Assembly (NCBI GenBank): GCA_002345565.1
Contig: DDVS01000002.1
Coordinates: 43,355 to 107,354 of the forward strand
Origin: Flavobacteriales bacterium UBA2306
GTDB taxonomy: Bacteria; Bacteroidota; Bacteroidia; Flavobacteriales; Weeksellaceae
DNA: 64,000 bases
Direction of reading: 5' to 3'
The translations under genes and the position numbers were made by a program. The notes beneath the pieces were generated by a model. That model was given only the letters and a program-made list of their open reading frames with translations. It had not been told where the DNA came from and searched no databases. Shown here piece by piece: positions 17,146 through 26,147 of the stretch; the first letter of the stretch is position 1, and each line of letters opens with the position of its first letter.

Positions 17146-18348
17146 ATGATTATTCAACCTAGAACAAGAGGATTTATTTGTTTGACAGCTCATCCGGACG
17201 GAGCGCTTCAGGCAGTTAAAAATCAGATAGAATATGTTAAGTCGAAAGGCGAAATCAAAAATGGACCTAAAAAAGTATTAGTAATAGGTGCTTCTACAGG
17301 TTTTGGTTTGTCTTCCAGAATTGCTGCCGCATTCGGTTCAGACGCTGCAACAATCGGAGTTTTCTTCGAAAAACCAGCTTCTGACGGAAAAATGGGAACT
17401 GCAGGTTGGTACAATTCTGCAGCTTTTGAAAAAGAAGCGCACGAAGCCGGACTTTATGCAAAAAGTATCAATGGCGATGCATTTTCTGACGAAGTTAAAA
17501 AAGAAACAATCGAGTTGATTAAGAAAGACCTTGGTCAGGTAGATCTAGTAGTTTATAGTTTGGCTTCCCCAAGAAGAACACACCCAAAAACCGGTGTAGC
17601 TTATGCGTCAGTCCTTAAACCGATTGGCCAGCCATTTACTAATAAAACAGTTGATTTTCATACAGGTGTAGTTTCTGATATTACAATTAACCCGGTTGAA
17701 AATGACGAAGATATTGCCAACACAATTGCTGTAATGGGTGGTGAAGATTGGAAATTCTGGATAGAAGAATTGAAAGCAGCCGGCGTTTTAGCAGAAGGTG
17801 TTAGGACTGTGGCTTATTCTTACATTGGTCCAGAATTGACTTTCCCAATCTACAGAAACGGAACAATCGGACAGGCGAAAAATGACCTTGAAGCAACTGT
17901 TACTGTTTTGAATGACTTATTGAAAGACCTTAATGGCGTTTCTTATGTTTCTGTGAACAAAGCTTTGGTAACACAGTCTAGTTCTGCAATTCCTGTTGTT
18001 CCATTATATATTTCTCTACTTTATAAAGTGATGAAAGCGAAAGGAACTCACGAAGGAACAATCGAGCAAATGCAGAGACTTTTCGCAGACAGATTATATA
18101 CTGAGAGCGGAGAAGTTGCTTTGGATGACGCAGGAAGAATCCGTGTGGATGACTGGGAAATGGCTGATGATGTTCAGGCAGAAGTTGGTAAGTTATGGAA
18201 TCAAATCACAACTGAAAATCTTTCTGAAATCAGTGATATCGAAGGTTACAGAAAAGAGTTCTTCAACTTATTTGGATTCGAAATTGACGGAATCGATTAT
18301 GAGAAAGATGCGAATGAGAACGTACAAGTTCCAAGTATCGAAGCTTAA
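17146..18348 (+). CDS. fabV: FabV-type trans-2-enoyl-CoA/ACP reductase
   Basis: NADH-dependent enoyl reductase of fatty-acid elongation, a FabI-independent form that is not inhibited by triclosan. The N-terminus MIIQPRTRGFICLTAHP is the family signature, so the start at 17146 was chosen over an ATG seven codons upstream. Cofactor motif VLVIGASTGFGLSSR is near residues 44-58; the active site Tyr236-X8-Lys245 lies in PIYRNGTIGQAK. Length 400 residues. A near-consensus TAATTTG lies at 17116-17122. It ends with a bidirectional terminator. Confidence 0.94.
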   Translation: MIIQPRTRGFICLTAHPDGALQAVKNQIEYVKSKGEIKNGPKKVLVIGASTGFGLSSRIAAAFGSDAATIGVFFEKPASDGKMGTAGWYNSAAFEKEAHEAGLYAKSINGDAFSDEVKKETIELIKKDLGQVDLVVYSLASPRRTHPKTGVAYASVLKPIGQPFTNKTVDFHTGVVSDITINPVENDEDIANTIAVMGGEDWKFWIEELKAAGVLAEGVRTVAYSYIGPELTFPIYRNGTIGQAKNDLEATVTVLNDLLKDLNGVSYVSVNKALVTQSSSAIPVVPLYISLLYKVMKAKGTHEGTIEQMQRLFADRLYTESGEVALDDAGRIRVDDWEMADDVQAEVGKLWNQITTENLSEISDIEGYRKEFFNLFGFEIDGIDYEKDANENVQVPSIEA

Positions 18349-18370
18349 TCTTTTTTAGATATAAAACAAA

Positions 18371-18400
18371 AACGGCTACATTTTTAGTAGCCGTTTTTTT
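18371..18400. terminator. Bidirectional terminator between fabV and the acyltransferase
   Basis: Stem AACGGCTAC / GTAGCCGTT with loop ATTTTTA, T run on the plus strand and A/T-rich flank on the minus side. It touches the stop codon of the leftward acyltransferase gene. Confidence 0.85.
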
Positions 18401-19196
18401 ATGATTGAGATTGAGATTTTATCTCTTTCTGTTTTACATCGTAATCGTGAAGTAGGTTATGCTCCGGAGTTTGTCCAATGGCGTGCATTATTTTGTCCAG
18501 GATTTGTGTTGCAGATTCGTTGTCATAATCAATTTCCAAAGCTTGCTGAAACTCCATTGTAGGTTTCACGCCAGTTACTTTGATTTTCAGTCCTTTTTTA
18601 TCAAAAGCTCTACGGAAACCGTTAATTTTGATTGGGATAACTATTGGTCTTTGGTTCTTGATCAATTTCGCCGTTCCTTTTCTGCCTTGCGCAAAAGCCG
18701 AAGTTGTTCCTTGTGGAAAAGTGATGACCCAACCATTATCAAGAGCTTTCATAATGTTCTCCACCTCGCTCATATCAACCATTCGGTTAACGTTTTGACC
18801 TTCTGCTCTCCAGGTTCTTTTTACGGTAACAGCGCCTGCGATTTTAAAAATTCTCGCCAGAATTCCTTTATTCATTGTTTCTTCCGCAGCTACGTAATAG
18901 AAATCTACTTTTGGATTCAGAAGATAAACAGGATTTTTTATCGTGTTGTGATAGCCATTATTAACAGCACAGAATGCGTGATACATTGCTGCAACATCTG
19001 CAAAATAAGTCTGATGGTTTGACACGAAAAGTACATTGCTGTCTGGCAAATCCGTAAGGTTTTCGGTTCCTGATATTTTCAGCTTATTAAAACCATTGAA
19101 TCTTCTGTAAGAAACAATTCCCAGAATAAAAATAATCATCCTTTTTAGGATATATATATTCCCAAAGGAGTCGGTAAAAATATTTTTTTTGGCCAT
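18399..19196 (-). CDS. PlsC-like acyltransferase, atypical motifs
   Basis: Member of the 1-acyl-glycerol-3-phosphate acyltransferase superfamily, 265 residues, with one N-terminal hydrophobic segment. The acyltransferase block is SNHQTYFADVAAMY: His61 and Asp67 are separated by five residues, not the usual four (HX4D). The second block reads FPQGTTS where FPEGTRS is expected, with Gln replacing the conserved Glu. Both changes suggest a diverged lysophospholipid or aminoacyl-lipid acyltransferase. The Nudix gene ends 39 bp upstream in the same direction and may be co-transcribed. Confidence 0.85.
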   Translation of the reverse strand: MAKKNIFTDSFGNIYILKRMIIFILGIVSYRRFNGFNKLKISGTENLTDLPDSNVLFVSNHQTYFADVAAMYHAFCAVNNGYHNTIKNPVYLLNPKVDFYYVAAEETMNKGILARIFKIAGAVTVKRTWRAEGQNVNRMVDMSEVENIMKALDNGWVITFPQGTTSAFAQGRKGTAKLIKNQRPIVIPIKINGFRRAFDKKGLKIKVTGVKPTMEFQQALEIDYDNESATQILDKIMHAIGQTPEHNLLHDYDVKQKEIKSQSQS

Positions 19197-19235
19197 TGAT
19201 TGTTTATATTTCTAAGTTTAGAAATTCTTGCAAAA

Positions 19236-19865
19236 TTAAACATTTTTTAGCAAGTTACTAAACTCGCTCAGAATCATTGATGTAGCGCCCCAAATGATAT
19301 AGCCATTGAAATCAATTACGGGTACTTCAAAACCTTTTGTAGAAGGTAAAACCATGATTTTGGGCTGGTCTGGCAAATTGAGTAGAGATGATATTGGAAA
19401 TTCTATTAATTCCACAGCTTCTGATTCTTGTAGAAAGAATTCAGGGTTCTTTTTAGTGTAAGAAATAAATGAATGGACATAGAAATTACTCGGCGGAATA
19501 TAAATGGGAGACATCTCGCGAATGATTCTCACATAATGTTCATCAATTCCTAATTCTTCGGAAGTTTCTCGTTTGGCAGTGTAAGAAAAATCTAGGTCTT
19601 GTTTTTCTCTTTTTCCGCCGGGTAACGAGATTTGTCCACTGTGTCTGTCATTTTCGTTGATGCTTCTTACAATCAATGGAAAATGCCATTCATTATTCTT
19701 AAGATAGAGTAGAATGTTAACCGCTGCAAACTTCGGATTCTTAGTTAAAATATCTTCATAACTGAAGACAGGACGATAGGGCGGAGAATAAATTTTGTGT
19801 GCATTCTCTCCCAACAATTCAGCTGCTTTGATGTCTCTGAGTAAATCTTTTCCGAAAATAGGCAT
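19236..19865 (-). CDS. Nudix hydrolase (CoA pyrophosphatase type)
   Basis: 209-residue Nudix protein. The Nudix box runs from LPGGK (81-85) to RETSEELG (99-106), with the extended form seen in CoA/acyl-CoA diphosphatases (family NudL/NUDT7) that cleave CoA to phosphopantetheine and 3',5'-ADP. The start codon is only 4 nt from a perfect -7 box, which suggests a leaderless or nearly leaderless mRNA. An acyltransferase follows, consistent with a link to acyl-lipid metabolism. Confidence 0.85.
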   Translation of the reverse strand: MPIFGKDLLRDIKAAELLGENAHKIYSPPYRPVFSYEDILTKNPKFAAVNILLYLKNNEWHFPLIVRSINENDRHSGQISLPGGKREKQDLDFSYTAKRETSEELGIDEHYVRIIREMSPIYIPPSNFYVHSFISYTKKNPEFFLQESEAVELIEFPISSLLNLPDQPKIMVLPSTKGFEVPVIDFNGYIIWGATSMILSEFSNLLKNV

Positions 19866-19869
19866 ATCT

Positions 19870-19877
19870 CAAAGATA
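19870..19877 (-). promoter_or_regulatory. -7 box of the Nudix gene
   Basis: On the minus strand TATCTTTG, then AGAT and the ATG at 19865. No -33 TTG at the usual distance. Confidence 0.6.
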
Positions 19878-19972
19878 GGAAAATTTGAAGAATTTCTTAA
19901 TCTTATTCAACATAAAAAAAGTCACAAAGAAAAACTTTACGACTTTAATTGATAAATTTTTAAATAAAATTA

Positions 19973-21334
19973 TTAGAGATTAATTCCCCTTCCAGCGTAG
20001 AAATCTAGAACCTTGATACTAAATAGATAATTATATTTTGCCTGGGCGACAGAACCTTGTGAGTTCGCATAATTATTTCTGGCAATATTGATATCGTAGA
20101 TTGTAGAACGCCCAGCTTCATAAGTTTTTTCGGCAAAATCTAATGCTAGTTTGGTGCTTTTTTCGGCTTCTATGGCGGCCAAATAAACTTCATAATTAGA
20201 ATCTGCGTTAAATTGTGCTTGTTGAATATCTTGTTTCAATTGAAATTTCTGTTGTTCTAAATTATTCTTTGCAATAATTTCATTGATTTTTGTCTGCTCG
20301 ACTTGGAGTTTTGTAATTCCTTTATTAAAAATCGGAATATTAGCCGATAAACTCAATTGTTGTCCAAAATTATCGCTGTATTGTTGTGTGAAATTTCGTT
20401 CAGTGATTGCTACGGGATTTCCGGCCTCGTCTTGTGAATATCCAATAGTGTTTTTATTGAGTAGATTATTATAAAAACTTCCGATTCCGGCCGTTGCAGA
20501 AATAGTGGGCCAAAAGTTGGTTTTTACAACTTCGGTTTGTGCTTCCGCCGCTTTTATTCTGTTTTCCGCCGCTTTTACAACTGGCTGAGAAGTGTAGGCA
20601 ATATTAATCACATCTTCTACAGATTCTTTCTGAGGTTCTAAAGCGTCAGGAACCGGAATATCAACAATGTCAAAAGTTCTGTAATCCGGTAACTGGAGAA
20701 GCTGGGCCATTGCAAACAGAGCTTTATCCACATTGATTTGAGCCGTTTTTACATTTTGTTTTTCTCTTGCCAAAGATGCTGTGGCCTCTGCTAAAACGGT
20801 CTGCGCTGTGGTTCCAACTTCAGTTGTGATTTTCGCCCGGTCGTATAGTTTTTGTGCGTTATCCATCGCACTTTCAGAGATTTTTTTGATTTCTCTGTTC
20901 AGCATTACGTTGAGGTATTGTTGTGCAATTTGCAATGCTATATTATTTTTAATCGTTTCAATGTCCTGTAAACTGGCTTCTACATCAAAACCTGTTTTCC
21001 TGATGTTTTTTTCTAACCTCCCGTTATTGTAAACTAAAATACTTGCGCCCACATTGGCACCATTATAATAGCTGTCATTTCTGATGCTTGTTGTACCCAC
21101 CAAAGTTTGTCCAAAATTAGCATTGTTAGATATAGTTCCGGAAACCGAAGGCAGATATTCTTTTTTTGCCATTTCCAGATTTTTTGTCTGTACATCTTTG
21201 TTATAAGCCTGTGCCTGGATTTGCAAATTGTTTTTAATGGCATAATCCACACATTCCTGAATTGTCCATTTCTTCTGAGAAAATCCCAACATTCCAACAG
21301 ACAAAAGCGAAATACAAAAAACTTTTTTTAGCAT
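19973..21334 (-). CDS. TolC-family outer membrane efflux protein
   Basis: 453-residue outer membrane channel. Signal peptide MLKKVFCISLLSVGMLGFSQ, then WTIQECVDYAIKNNLQIQ, the typical start of TolC repeats, long coiled-coil segments and the second-repeat element YEAGRSTIYDINIARNNY. It is divergent from the ATPase, permease and adaptor genes, which together make a tripartite exporter. The 117-bp shared upstream region holds a TGTTACA/TGTAACA inverted repeat. Confidence 0.92.
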   Translation of the reverse strand: MLKKVFCISLLSVGMLGFSQKKWTIQECVDYAIKNNLQIQAQAYNKDVQTKNLEMAKKEYLPSVSGTISNNANFGQTLVGTTSIRNDSYYNGANVGASILVYNNGRLEKNIRKTGFDVEASLQDIETIKNNIALQIAQQYLNVMLNREIKKISESAMDNAQKLYDRAKITTEVGTTAQTVLAEATASLAREKQNVKTAQINVDKALFAMAQLLQLPDYRTFDIVDIPVPDALEPQKESVEDVINIAYTSQPVVKAAENRIKAAEAQTEVVKTNFWPTISATAGIGSFYNNLLNKNTIGYSQDEAGNPVAITERNFTQQYSDNFGQQLSLSANIPIFNKGITKLQVEQTKINEIIAKNNLEQQKFQLKQDIQQAQFNADSNYEVYLAAIEAEKSTKLALDFAEKTYEAGRSTIYDINIARNNYANSQGSVAQAKYNYLFSIKVLDFYAGRGINL

Positions 21335-21376
21335 AAAAGAAAAATTATACTCTATAAGACAACAGAAGTATCAAAA

Positions 21377-21413
21377 TGTTACAAGAAAGAAAAATTTTGA
21401 ATAGAATGTAACA
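21377..21413. promoter_or_regulatory. Inverted repeat in divergent exporter promoter region
   Basis: Perfect half-sites TGTTACA (21377-21383) and TGTAACA (21407-21413), 23 bp apart, between tolC and the ABC operon. A candidate shared operator; no regulator gene is adjacent. Confidence 0.45.
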
Positions 21414-21451
21414 ATTCAGTTTTTGGTTTTACTTATTCTAAAAAATAAACA

Positions 21452-22153
21452 ATGTCTCATCCAATTCTCAAAATAGAAGATGTTAACAAGTCTTATGATA
21501 TAGGGAAAAGCAAACTCCACGTGTTGAAGGGTATCAATCTTAATATTGAACAAGGCGAGTTTGTTTCTATTATGGGAAGTTCCGGTTCCGGGAAATCAAC
21601 CTTGCTTAATATTATTGGCATTTTGGATGAAGCAGATTCAGGGGTTTATGAATTGGACGGATTTCCTATCAAACATCTTACAGAGGTTAAAGCTGCGGAA
21701 TATAGAAGTCGCTTTCTTGGATTTATTTTTCAGTCTTTTAATTTGATTAATTATAAAACAGCGCTGGAAAATGTTGCTCTTCCTTTATATTATCAGAATG
21801 TGTCTAGAAAAGAAAGAACCAAAAAAGCAGAAGAATATCTGGAAAAAGTAGGATTGAGACAATGGGCAGAACATCTTCCAAGTGAACTTTCCGGAGGGCA
21901 AAAACAAAGAATTGCCATTGCAAGAGCATTGATAACGGATCCCAAATTAATCCTTGCAGATGAACCAACCGGCGCTTTGGATTCCAAAACAACGCACGAT
22001 ATTATGAAATTGCTTCAGGAAATTAATAATGAAGGGAAAACAATTGTTGTGGTAACGCACGAGCCCGATGTTGCAGCACAAACCAAAAGAAATGTTGTTT
22101 TGAAAGACGGTAGAATAGAAAGCGATGAATTTATCCAACAAATCATATTATAA
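21452..22153 (+). CDS. ABC exporter ATPase (MacB/LolD type)
   Basis: 233-residue ATPase with Walker A GSSGSGKSTLLN, signature LSGGQKQRIAIARAL, Walker B LILADEPTGALD and the H-loop VVTHEP. It belongs to the MacB/LolD/FtsE group that powers mechanotransmission across the periplasm rather than membrane flipping. It is the first gene of a four-gene unit with two permeases and an adaptor. A 122-bp gap to the first permease contains a small AGGCT...AGCCT hairpin. Confidence 0.93.
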   Translation: MSHPILKIEDVNKSYDIGKSKLHVLKGINLNIEQGEFVSIMGSSGSGKSTLLNIIGILDEADSGVYELDGFPIKHLTEVKAAEYRSRFLGFIFQSFNLINYKTALENVALPLYYQNVSRKERTKKAEEYLEKVGLRQWAEHLPSELSGGQKQRIAIARALITDPKLILADEPTGALDSKTTHDIMKLLQEINNEGKTIVVVTHEPDVAAQTKRNVVLKDGRIESDEFIQQIIL

Positions 22154-22275
22154 ATCAAAAGGCTTATAGAGCCTCAGCCGGGCAAACTAGAAAATGTTTT
22201 CAGCCAGACTGAGCAAAAGAGAAGCTTAATCACACAAAAAACTAACAACTATTAACCATTACTAATAACTAAAAT

Positions 22276-23505
22276 ATGTTTGATTTAGACCGCTGGCAAG
22301 AGATATTGAGTTCTATTCGCAGTAATGTATTGCGGACGGTGCTTTCTGGTTTTACGGTGGCGCTCGGTCTTTTTATTTTTATTGTATTGTTTGGAATTGG
22401 AAACGGACTCAACAATTCTTTTTCCAAAGCTTTTATGCGGGATGCTACCAATCTTATTATGGTTTTTGGAGGCAAAACAACACTTCCTTATGCAGGATTG
22501 CAGTCAGACAGGGTAATTTCTTTTAATAATGACGATTTTGAGGCCGTTGCAAAACAAAGCGGCGAAAGAATGGAGTATGGCTCACCAAGATATACCACTA
22601 ATCTGACTGTTAAATATGGAAAAGAAAGCGGAAATTACCAAATCAATGGGGTTTTAGGCGACGAAAAATTCCTCGAAAACAGAACAATGATAGATGGACG
22701 ATACATCAATCAAATGGATAATGAGCATAAGCAAAATGTGGCTTCCATCGGCAGAATGGTTTGGCGGGATCTCATAAGAGACGGAAACCCTATTGGAAAA
22801 GATTTAGAAATCAATGGTACCATGTTTAAAGTGGTTGGCGTTTTTCAAGATCCGGGTGGAGACTGGGACGAGCGTCATATTTCTGTTCCGCTTTCCACAT
22901 TGCAGCAGATGAAGAAAAGTTCTGATACCATCAGTACCATTATGTTGTCTTATAATCAAAATCTAAGTCCGGATCAGGCGATAGAATATGGTAAAGAAAT
23001 TGAAAAAAGTATTAGAAAAAGACATCAGATTTCTCCGGATGATCAACAAGGGATTTTTGTTAATAACAATGCCGTCAATACTAAGGATTCTTTTGCATTT
23101 TTGTTTGTGATTACCGCAGTTGTAGGATTTATCGGACTTGGAACTTTATTGGCGGGGATTATCGGCATTAGTAATATTATGGTTTATATAGTGAAAGAAA
23201 GAACCAAGGAAATTGGTGTCAGAAAAGCCATTGGCGCAAAACCAGCCGGCATTGTAGCTTTGATTTTACAAGAAAGTATTGTAATTACAGTCGTTTCCGG
23301 ATTTATAGGAGTTGGACTGGGAGTTTTAGCGCTTAAACTGATAGGGAACAATCTGGAAGCTTATTTTATTACAGAACCTTCTGTAGGCTGGGGACTTATA
23401 GCTGTTGCATTTTTTTGTCTGGTACTTTCAGGAACTATTGCTGGATTTGTCCCGGCCTACAGGGCGTCCAAAATAAAACCGATTGAAGCTTTAAGAGCGG
23501 AATAA
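22276..23505 (+). CDS. MacB-like ABC permease 1
   Basis: 409-residue permease with one N-terminal TM helix, a large periplasmic domain (about 45-275) and three C-terminal TM helices, the MacB/FtsX topology. The cytoplasmic coupling motif ERTKEIGVRKAIGAKPAGI is conserved, as is the ending ASKIKPIEALRAE. In canonical MacB the ATPase is fused to this part; here it is a separate gene. Confidence 0.9.
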   Translation: MFDLDRWQEILSSIRSNVLRTVLSGFTVALGLFIFIVLFGIGNGLNNSFSKAFMRDATNLIMVFGGKTTLPYAGLQSDRVISFNNDDFEAVAKQSGERMEYGSPRYTTNLTVKYGKESGNYQINGVLGDEKFLENRTMIDGRYINQMDNEHKQNVASIGRMVWRDLIRDGNPIGKDLEINGTMFKVVGVFQDPGGDWDERHISVPLSTLQQMKKSSDTISTIMLSYNQNLSPDQAIEYGKEIEKSIRKRHQISPDDQQGIFVNNNAVNTKDSFAFLFVITAVVGFIGLGTLLAGIIGISNIMVYIVKERTKEIGVRKAIGAKPAGIVALILQESIVITVVSGFIGVGLGVLALKLIGNNLEAYFITEPSVGWGLIAVAFFCLVLSGTIAGFVPAYRASKIKPIEALRAE

Positions 23506-23597
23506 TAAGCGAAAGCACCATAGATTTTGAAATCGAAAATATTAGGAAAATCATAAAATCATTCATCAATTATCATTAATCATTATAATCAGAAGTC

Positions 23598-24866
23598 GTG
23601 AATATACTTTTCAAAAGAGATACTTGGCAAGAGATCTATTACTCCCTGCGGAATAATAAGCTCAGGACTTTTCTTACAATGATAGGGGTAGGATGGGGTA
23701 TGTTTTTATACGTAAGCCTTTTGGGTGCGGCAAAAGGTATGGAAAACGGTTTTAATAAACTCTTTTCCGGGTTTGCAACCAATTCCATTTTTCTATGGGC
23801 GCAGAAAACGAATATTCCCTATGAGGGATTTCCTAAAGGTAGAACAATGACTCTTCATCTAAAAGACATTAATTATTTACAGAAAAAAGTGGCAGAAATC
23901 GATTATATTTCTCCACAAAGTGTTAGAGGGAATTTTGGAACTCCCGGCGACCAGATTTCCAGAAACGGAAAGAAAAACACCTACATGATCACAGGCGATT
24001 TTCCCGTCGGAAATCAGATTTCTAAGAAAAAATTATTGTTTGGCAGATATATTAACGATGCAGATATTAATGCTAAAAAAAATATCATCGTTATAGGAGA
24101 AGAGGTATATAAAAACTTGTTCGATGCCAAAAAAAATGAAAATCCGATAGGCAAATCCGTCAATCTGAAAGGGATTTTCTTCACCGTTGTCGGCGTTTTC
24201 CGGGTAGGAAAAGGTGGCGGTATGGAAAATGACAGATCTGCATATATCCCGTTTTCCACCTATTCCGGGTTGTATAACGAAGGCGATAAAGTAGGGTTTT
24301 ACGCCATAGTGAGTAAGCCTAATGCGGATGTTTCCATCGTGGAAGATAAGGTAAAAACAGAACTTAAGATCCTGAATCATGTGTCCCCAGATGATACTAA
24401 TGCTTTTGGAAGCTTTAACCTTGGGAAAGAATTTAAAAAATTGACGGGGTTTCTATCTGGAATGCAACTCCTCACGATTATTGTGGGTACATTAACCATC
24501 TTGGCCGGCGTTATTGCTATTTCTAATATTTTATTAATTACAGTTAAAGAAAGAACCAAAGAAATAGGAATCAGAAGAGCTTTGGGTGCAAAACCGGCAG
24601 AGGTAAGAAATCAGATTCTTCTGGAAAGCGTGGTGATTACTTTATCATCCGGATTATTAGGTTTTTTATCTGGTATATTTTTGCTAATGATTCTTAATAT
24701 CGCAACCATGAACAACGATTCTTTCCCCTTTTATAATCCTACGGTCGATTACAGCAATGTGTTTACAGCCATGGGAATTATGATTTTTCTGGGATTAATC
24801 ATCGGCTTGATTCCTGCACAACGAGCGGTGAAAATCAAACCCATAGAAGCTTTGAGAACAGAATAA
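23598..24866 (+). CDS. MacB-like ABC permease 2
   Basis: 422-residue homologue of the preceding permease with the same topology and coupling motif (ERTKEIGIRRALGAKPAEV) and ending AVKIKPIEALRTE. The two share motifs but differ along the periplasmic domain, so they probably form a heterodimer. The start is GTG at 23598, since the next in-frame Met is inside the first TM helix. Confidence 0.9.
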   Translation: MNILFKRDTWQEIYYSLRNNKLRTFLTMIGVGWGMFLYVSLLGAAKGMENGFNKLFSGFATNSIFLWAQKTNIPYEGFPKGRTMTLHLKDINYLQKKVAEIDYISPQSVRGNFGTPGDQISRNGKKNTYMITGDFPVGNQISKKKLLFGRYINDADINAKKNIIVIGEEVYKNLFDAKKNENPIGKSVNLKGIFFTVVGVFRVGKGGGMENDRSAYIPFSTYSGLYNEGDKVGFYAIVSKPNADVSIVEDKVKTELKILNHVSPDDTNAFGSFNLGKEFKKLTGFLSGMQLLTIIVGTLTILAGVIAISNILLITVKERTKEIGIRRALGAKPAEVRNQILLESVVITLSSGLLGFLSGIFLLMILNIATMNNDSFPFYNPTVDYSNVFTAMGIMIFLGLIIGLIPAQRAVKIKPIEALRTE

Positions 24867-24896
24867 ACAATTAAAATAAAACTATATTTCTACATA

Positions 24897-26087
24897 ATGG
24901 AAAAAAAGAAATTTACATTTAAAAAAGCAATTTCTATATTTTTAGGATTGATTTTCGTACTGGCTGTAGTAGGTGGAATTGGCTATCTCATCAAGTCTAA
25001 TTCTAAGGAAAATGAAGTGTTTCTCACAAGAAAACCAAGCATCCAGAATCTGGATGACAAAGTGATGGCCACCGGAAAAATTGAACCTCGCGAAGAAATT
25101 GAAATTAAACCCAATATCTCTGGAATTATCCAAAGCATTAATGTGGAAGAAGGCGATAAAGTAGCAGCGGGACAATTGCTGGCTGTTATCAGAATTGTAC
25201 CGAATGTGACAGATGTTAACAATGCTACAATGCAAATCAATAATACGCAAATACAGCTTGCTAATGCAAAAATCAATGTGGAAAATCAACAGAAGCAATT
25301 TGCTATGCAAGAGAAGCTCTACAAGCAAGGCGTGATTTCTAAGCAAGAATATATTACCGCTCAGCAGCAATTGCAGACCACGTTGCAACAACAGAAATTG
25401 GCTAACCAACAACTGAATGCCGCTCAAAAGCAATTGCAAATCGTTAGAACAGGTGCTACACCAGAATTGCAAAGTATGGCAACTACGCAAATCCGCGCAA
25501 AAGCGGCAGGAACAGTGTTAGAAATTCCCGTGAAAGTCGGAAGTCAAGTGATTGAGGCTAACTCTTTCAACGCTGGAACAACCATTTGTTCTATCGCAGA
25601 CCTTAATTCCTTGATTTTTAAAGGCGATATTGATGAAGCCCAGGCTGGAAAATTGAAACAAGGCATGGAAATGAACGTCGTAATTGGAGCTTTACAAAAC
25701 AAATCTTTTCCTGGAAAATTAACCTTGATTGCGCCAAAAGGAACTGAGGAAAGCGGAACGATAAAATTCGCGGTAGAAGGCGATGTCTTCAATAAAACCG
25801 GAGAATACATCAGAGCAGGATTTAGTGCGAATGGAGAAATATTATTGAGTTCTCAGAAAAATGCATTACTTTTGGATGAGTCACTGATTCAATATGAAAA
25901 GGGAAATAATAAATCCTTTGTAGAAGTAAAACAGCCTAATGGAAGTTTCAAGAAAACTTATGTGAAGCTGGGTGCAAGTGATGGCATTAATGTTCAGATT
26001 GTTTCCGGGATTGATAAAAATGCTGAGGTTAAAGTTTGGAACCCTTCCGACAAAGACAAAGAAGAACTGAAAGACAAAAAGAAATAG
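24897..26087 (+). CDS. MacA-like periplasmic adaptor (HlyD family)
   Basis: 396-residue membrane-fusion protein that joins the permeases to TolC. One N-terminal TM helix (about 12-31), a lipoyl-like half motif IEPREEIEIKPNISGIIQ, a Gln/Asn/Lys-rich coiled-coil hairpin (about 100-185), the second half-motif AKAAGTVLEIPV and beta-barrel segments follow. The C-terminus is very rich in Lys/Asp/Glu. It closes the operon and is followed by a strong terminator. Confidence 0.92.
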   Translation: MEKKKFTFKKAISIFLGLIFVLAVVGGIGYLIKSNSKENEVFLTRKPSIQNLDDKVMATGKIEPREEIEIKPNISGIIQSINVEEGDKVAAGQLLAVIRIVPNVTDVNNATMQINNTQIQLANAKINVENQQKQFAMQEKLYKQGVISKQEYITAQQQLQTTLQQQKLANQQLNAAQKQLQIVRTGATPELQSMATTQIRAKAAGTVLEIPVKVGSQVIEANSFNAGTTICSIADLNSLIFKGDIDEAQAGKLKQGMEMNVVIGALQNKSFPGKLTLIAPKGTEESGTIKFAVEGDVFNKTGEYIRAGFSANGEILLSSQKNALLLDESLIQYEKGNNKSFVEVKQPNGSFKKTYVKLGASDGINVQIVSGIDKNAEVKVWNPSDKDKEELKDKKK

Positions 26088-26113
26088 ACCTTTAAATTAT
26101 AATTGTTAGAAAG

Positions 26114-26144
26114 AATCCGTCTTGCATAGCGAGACGGATTTTTT
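26114..26144 (+). terminator. Terminator of the exporter operon
   Basis: A 12-bp stem AATCCGTCTTGC / GCGAGACGGATT (one T-G pair) with loop ATA, followed by a T run. Confidence 0.85.
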
Positions 26145-26147
26145 AAT

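Noticed and set aside
18459..19022. 187-codon open frame antisense to the acyltransferase gene
   Set aside because: It lies wholly within a well-supported gene on the other strand, and its translation shows no recognisable motif.
24942..25490. 182-codon open frame antisense to the adaptor gene
   Set aside because: It mirrors the Gln/Asn-rich coiled coil of the adaptor as a Leu-rich low-complexity translation.
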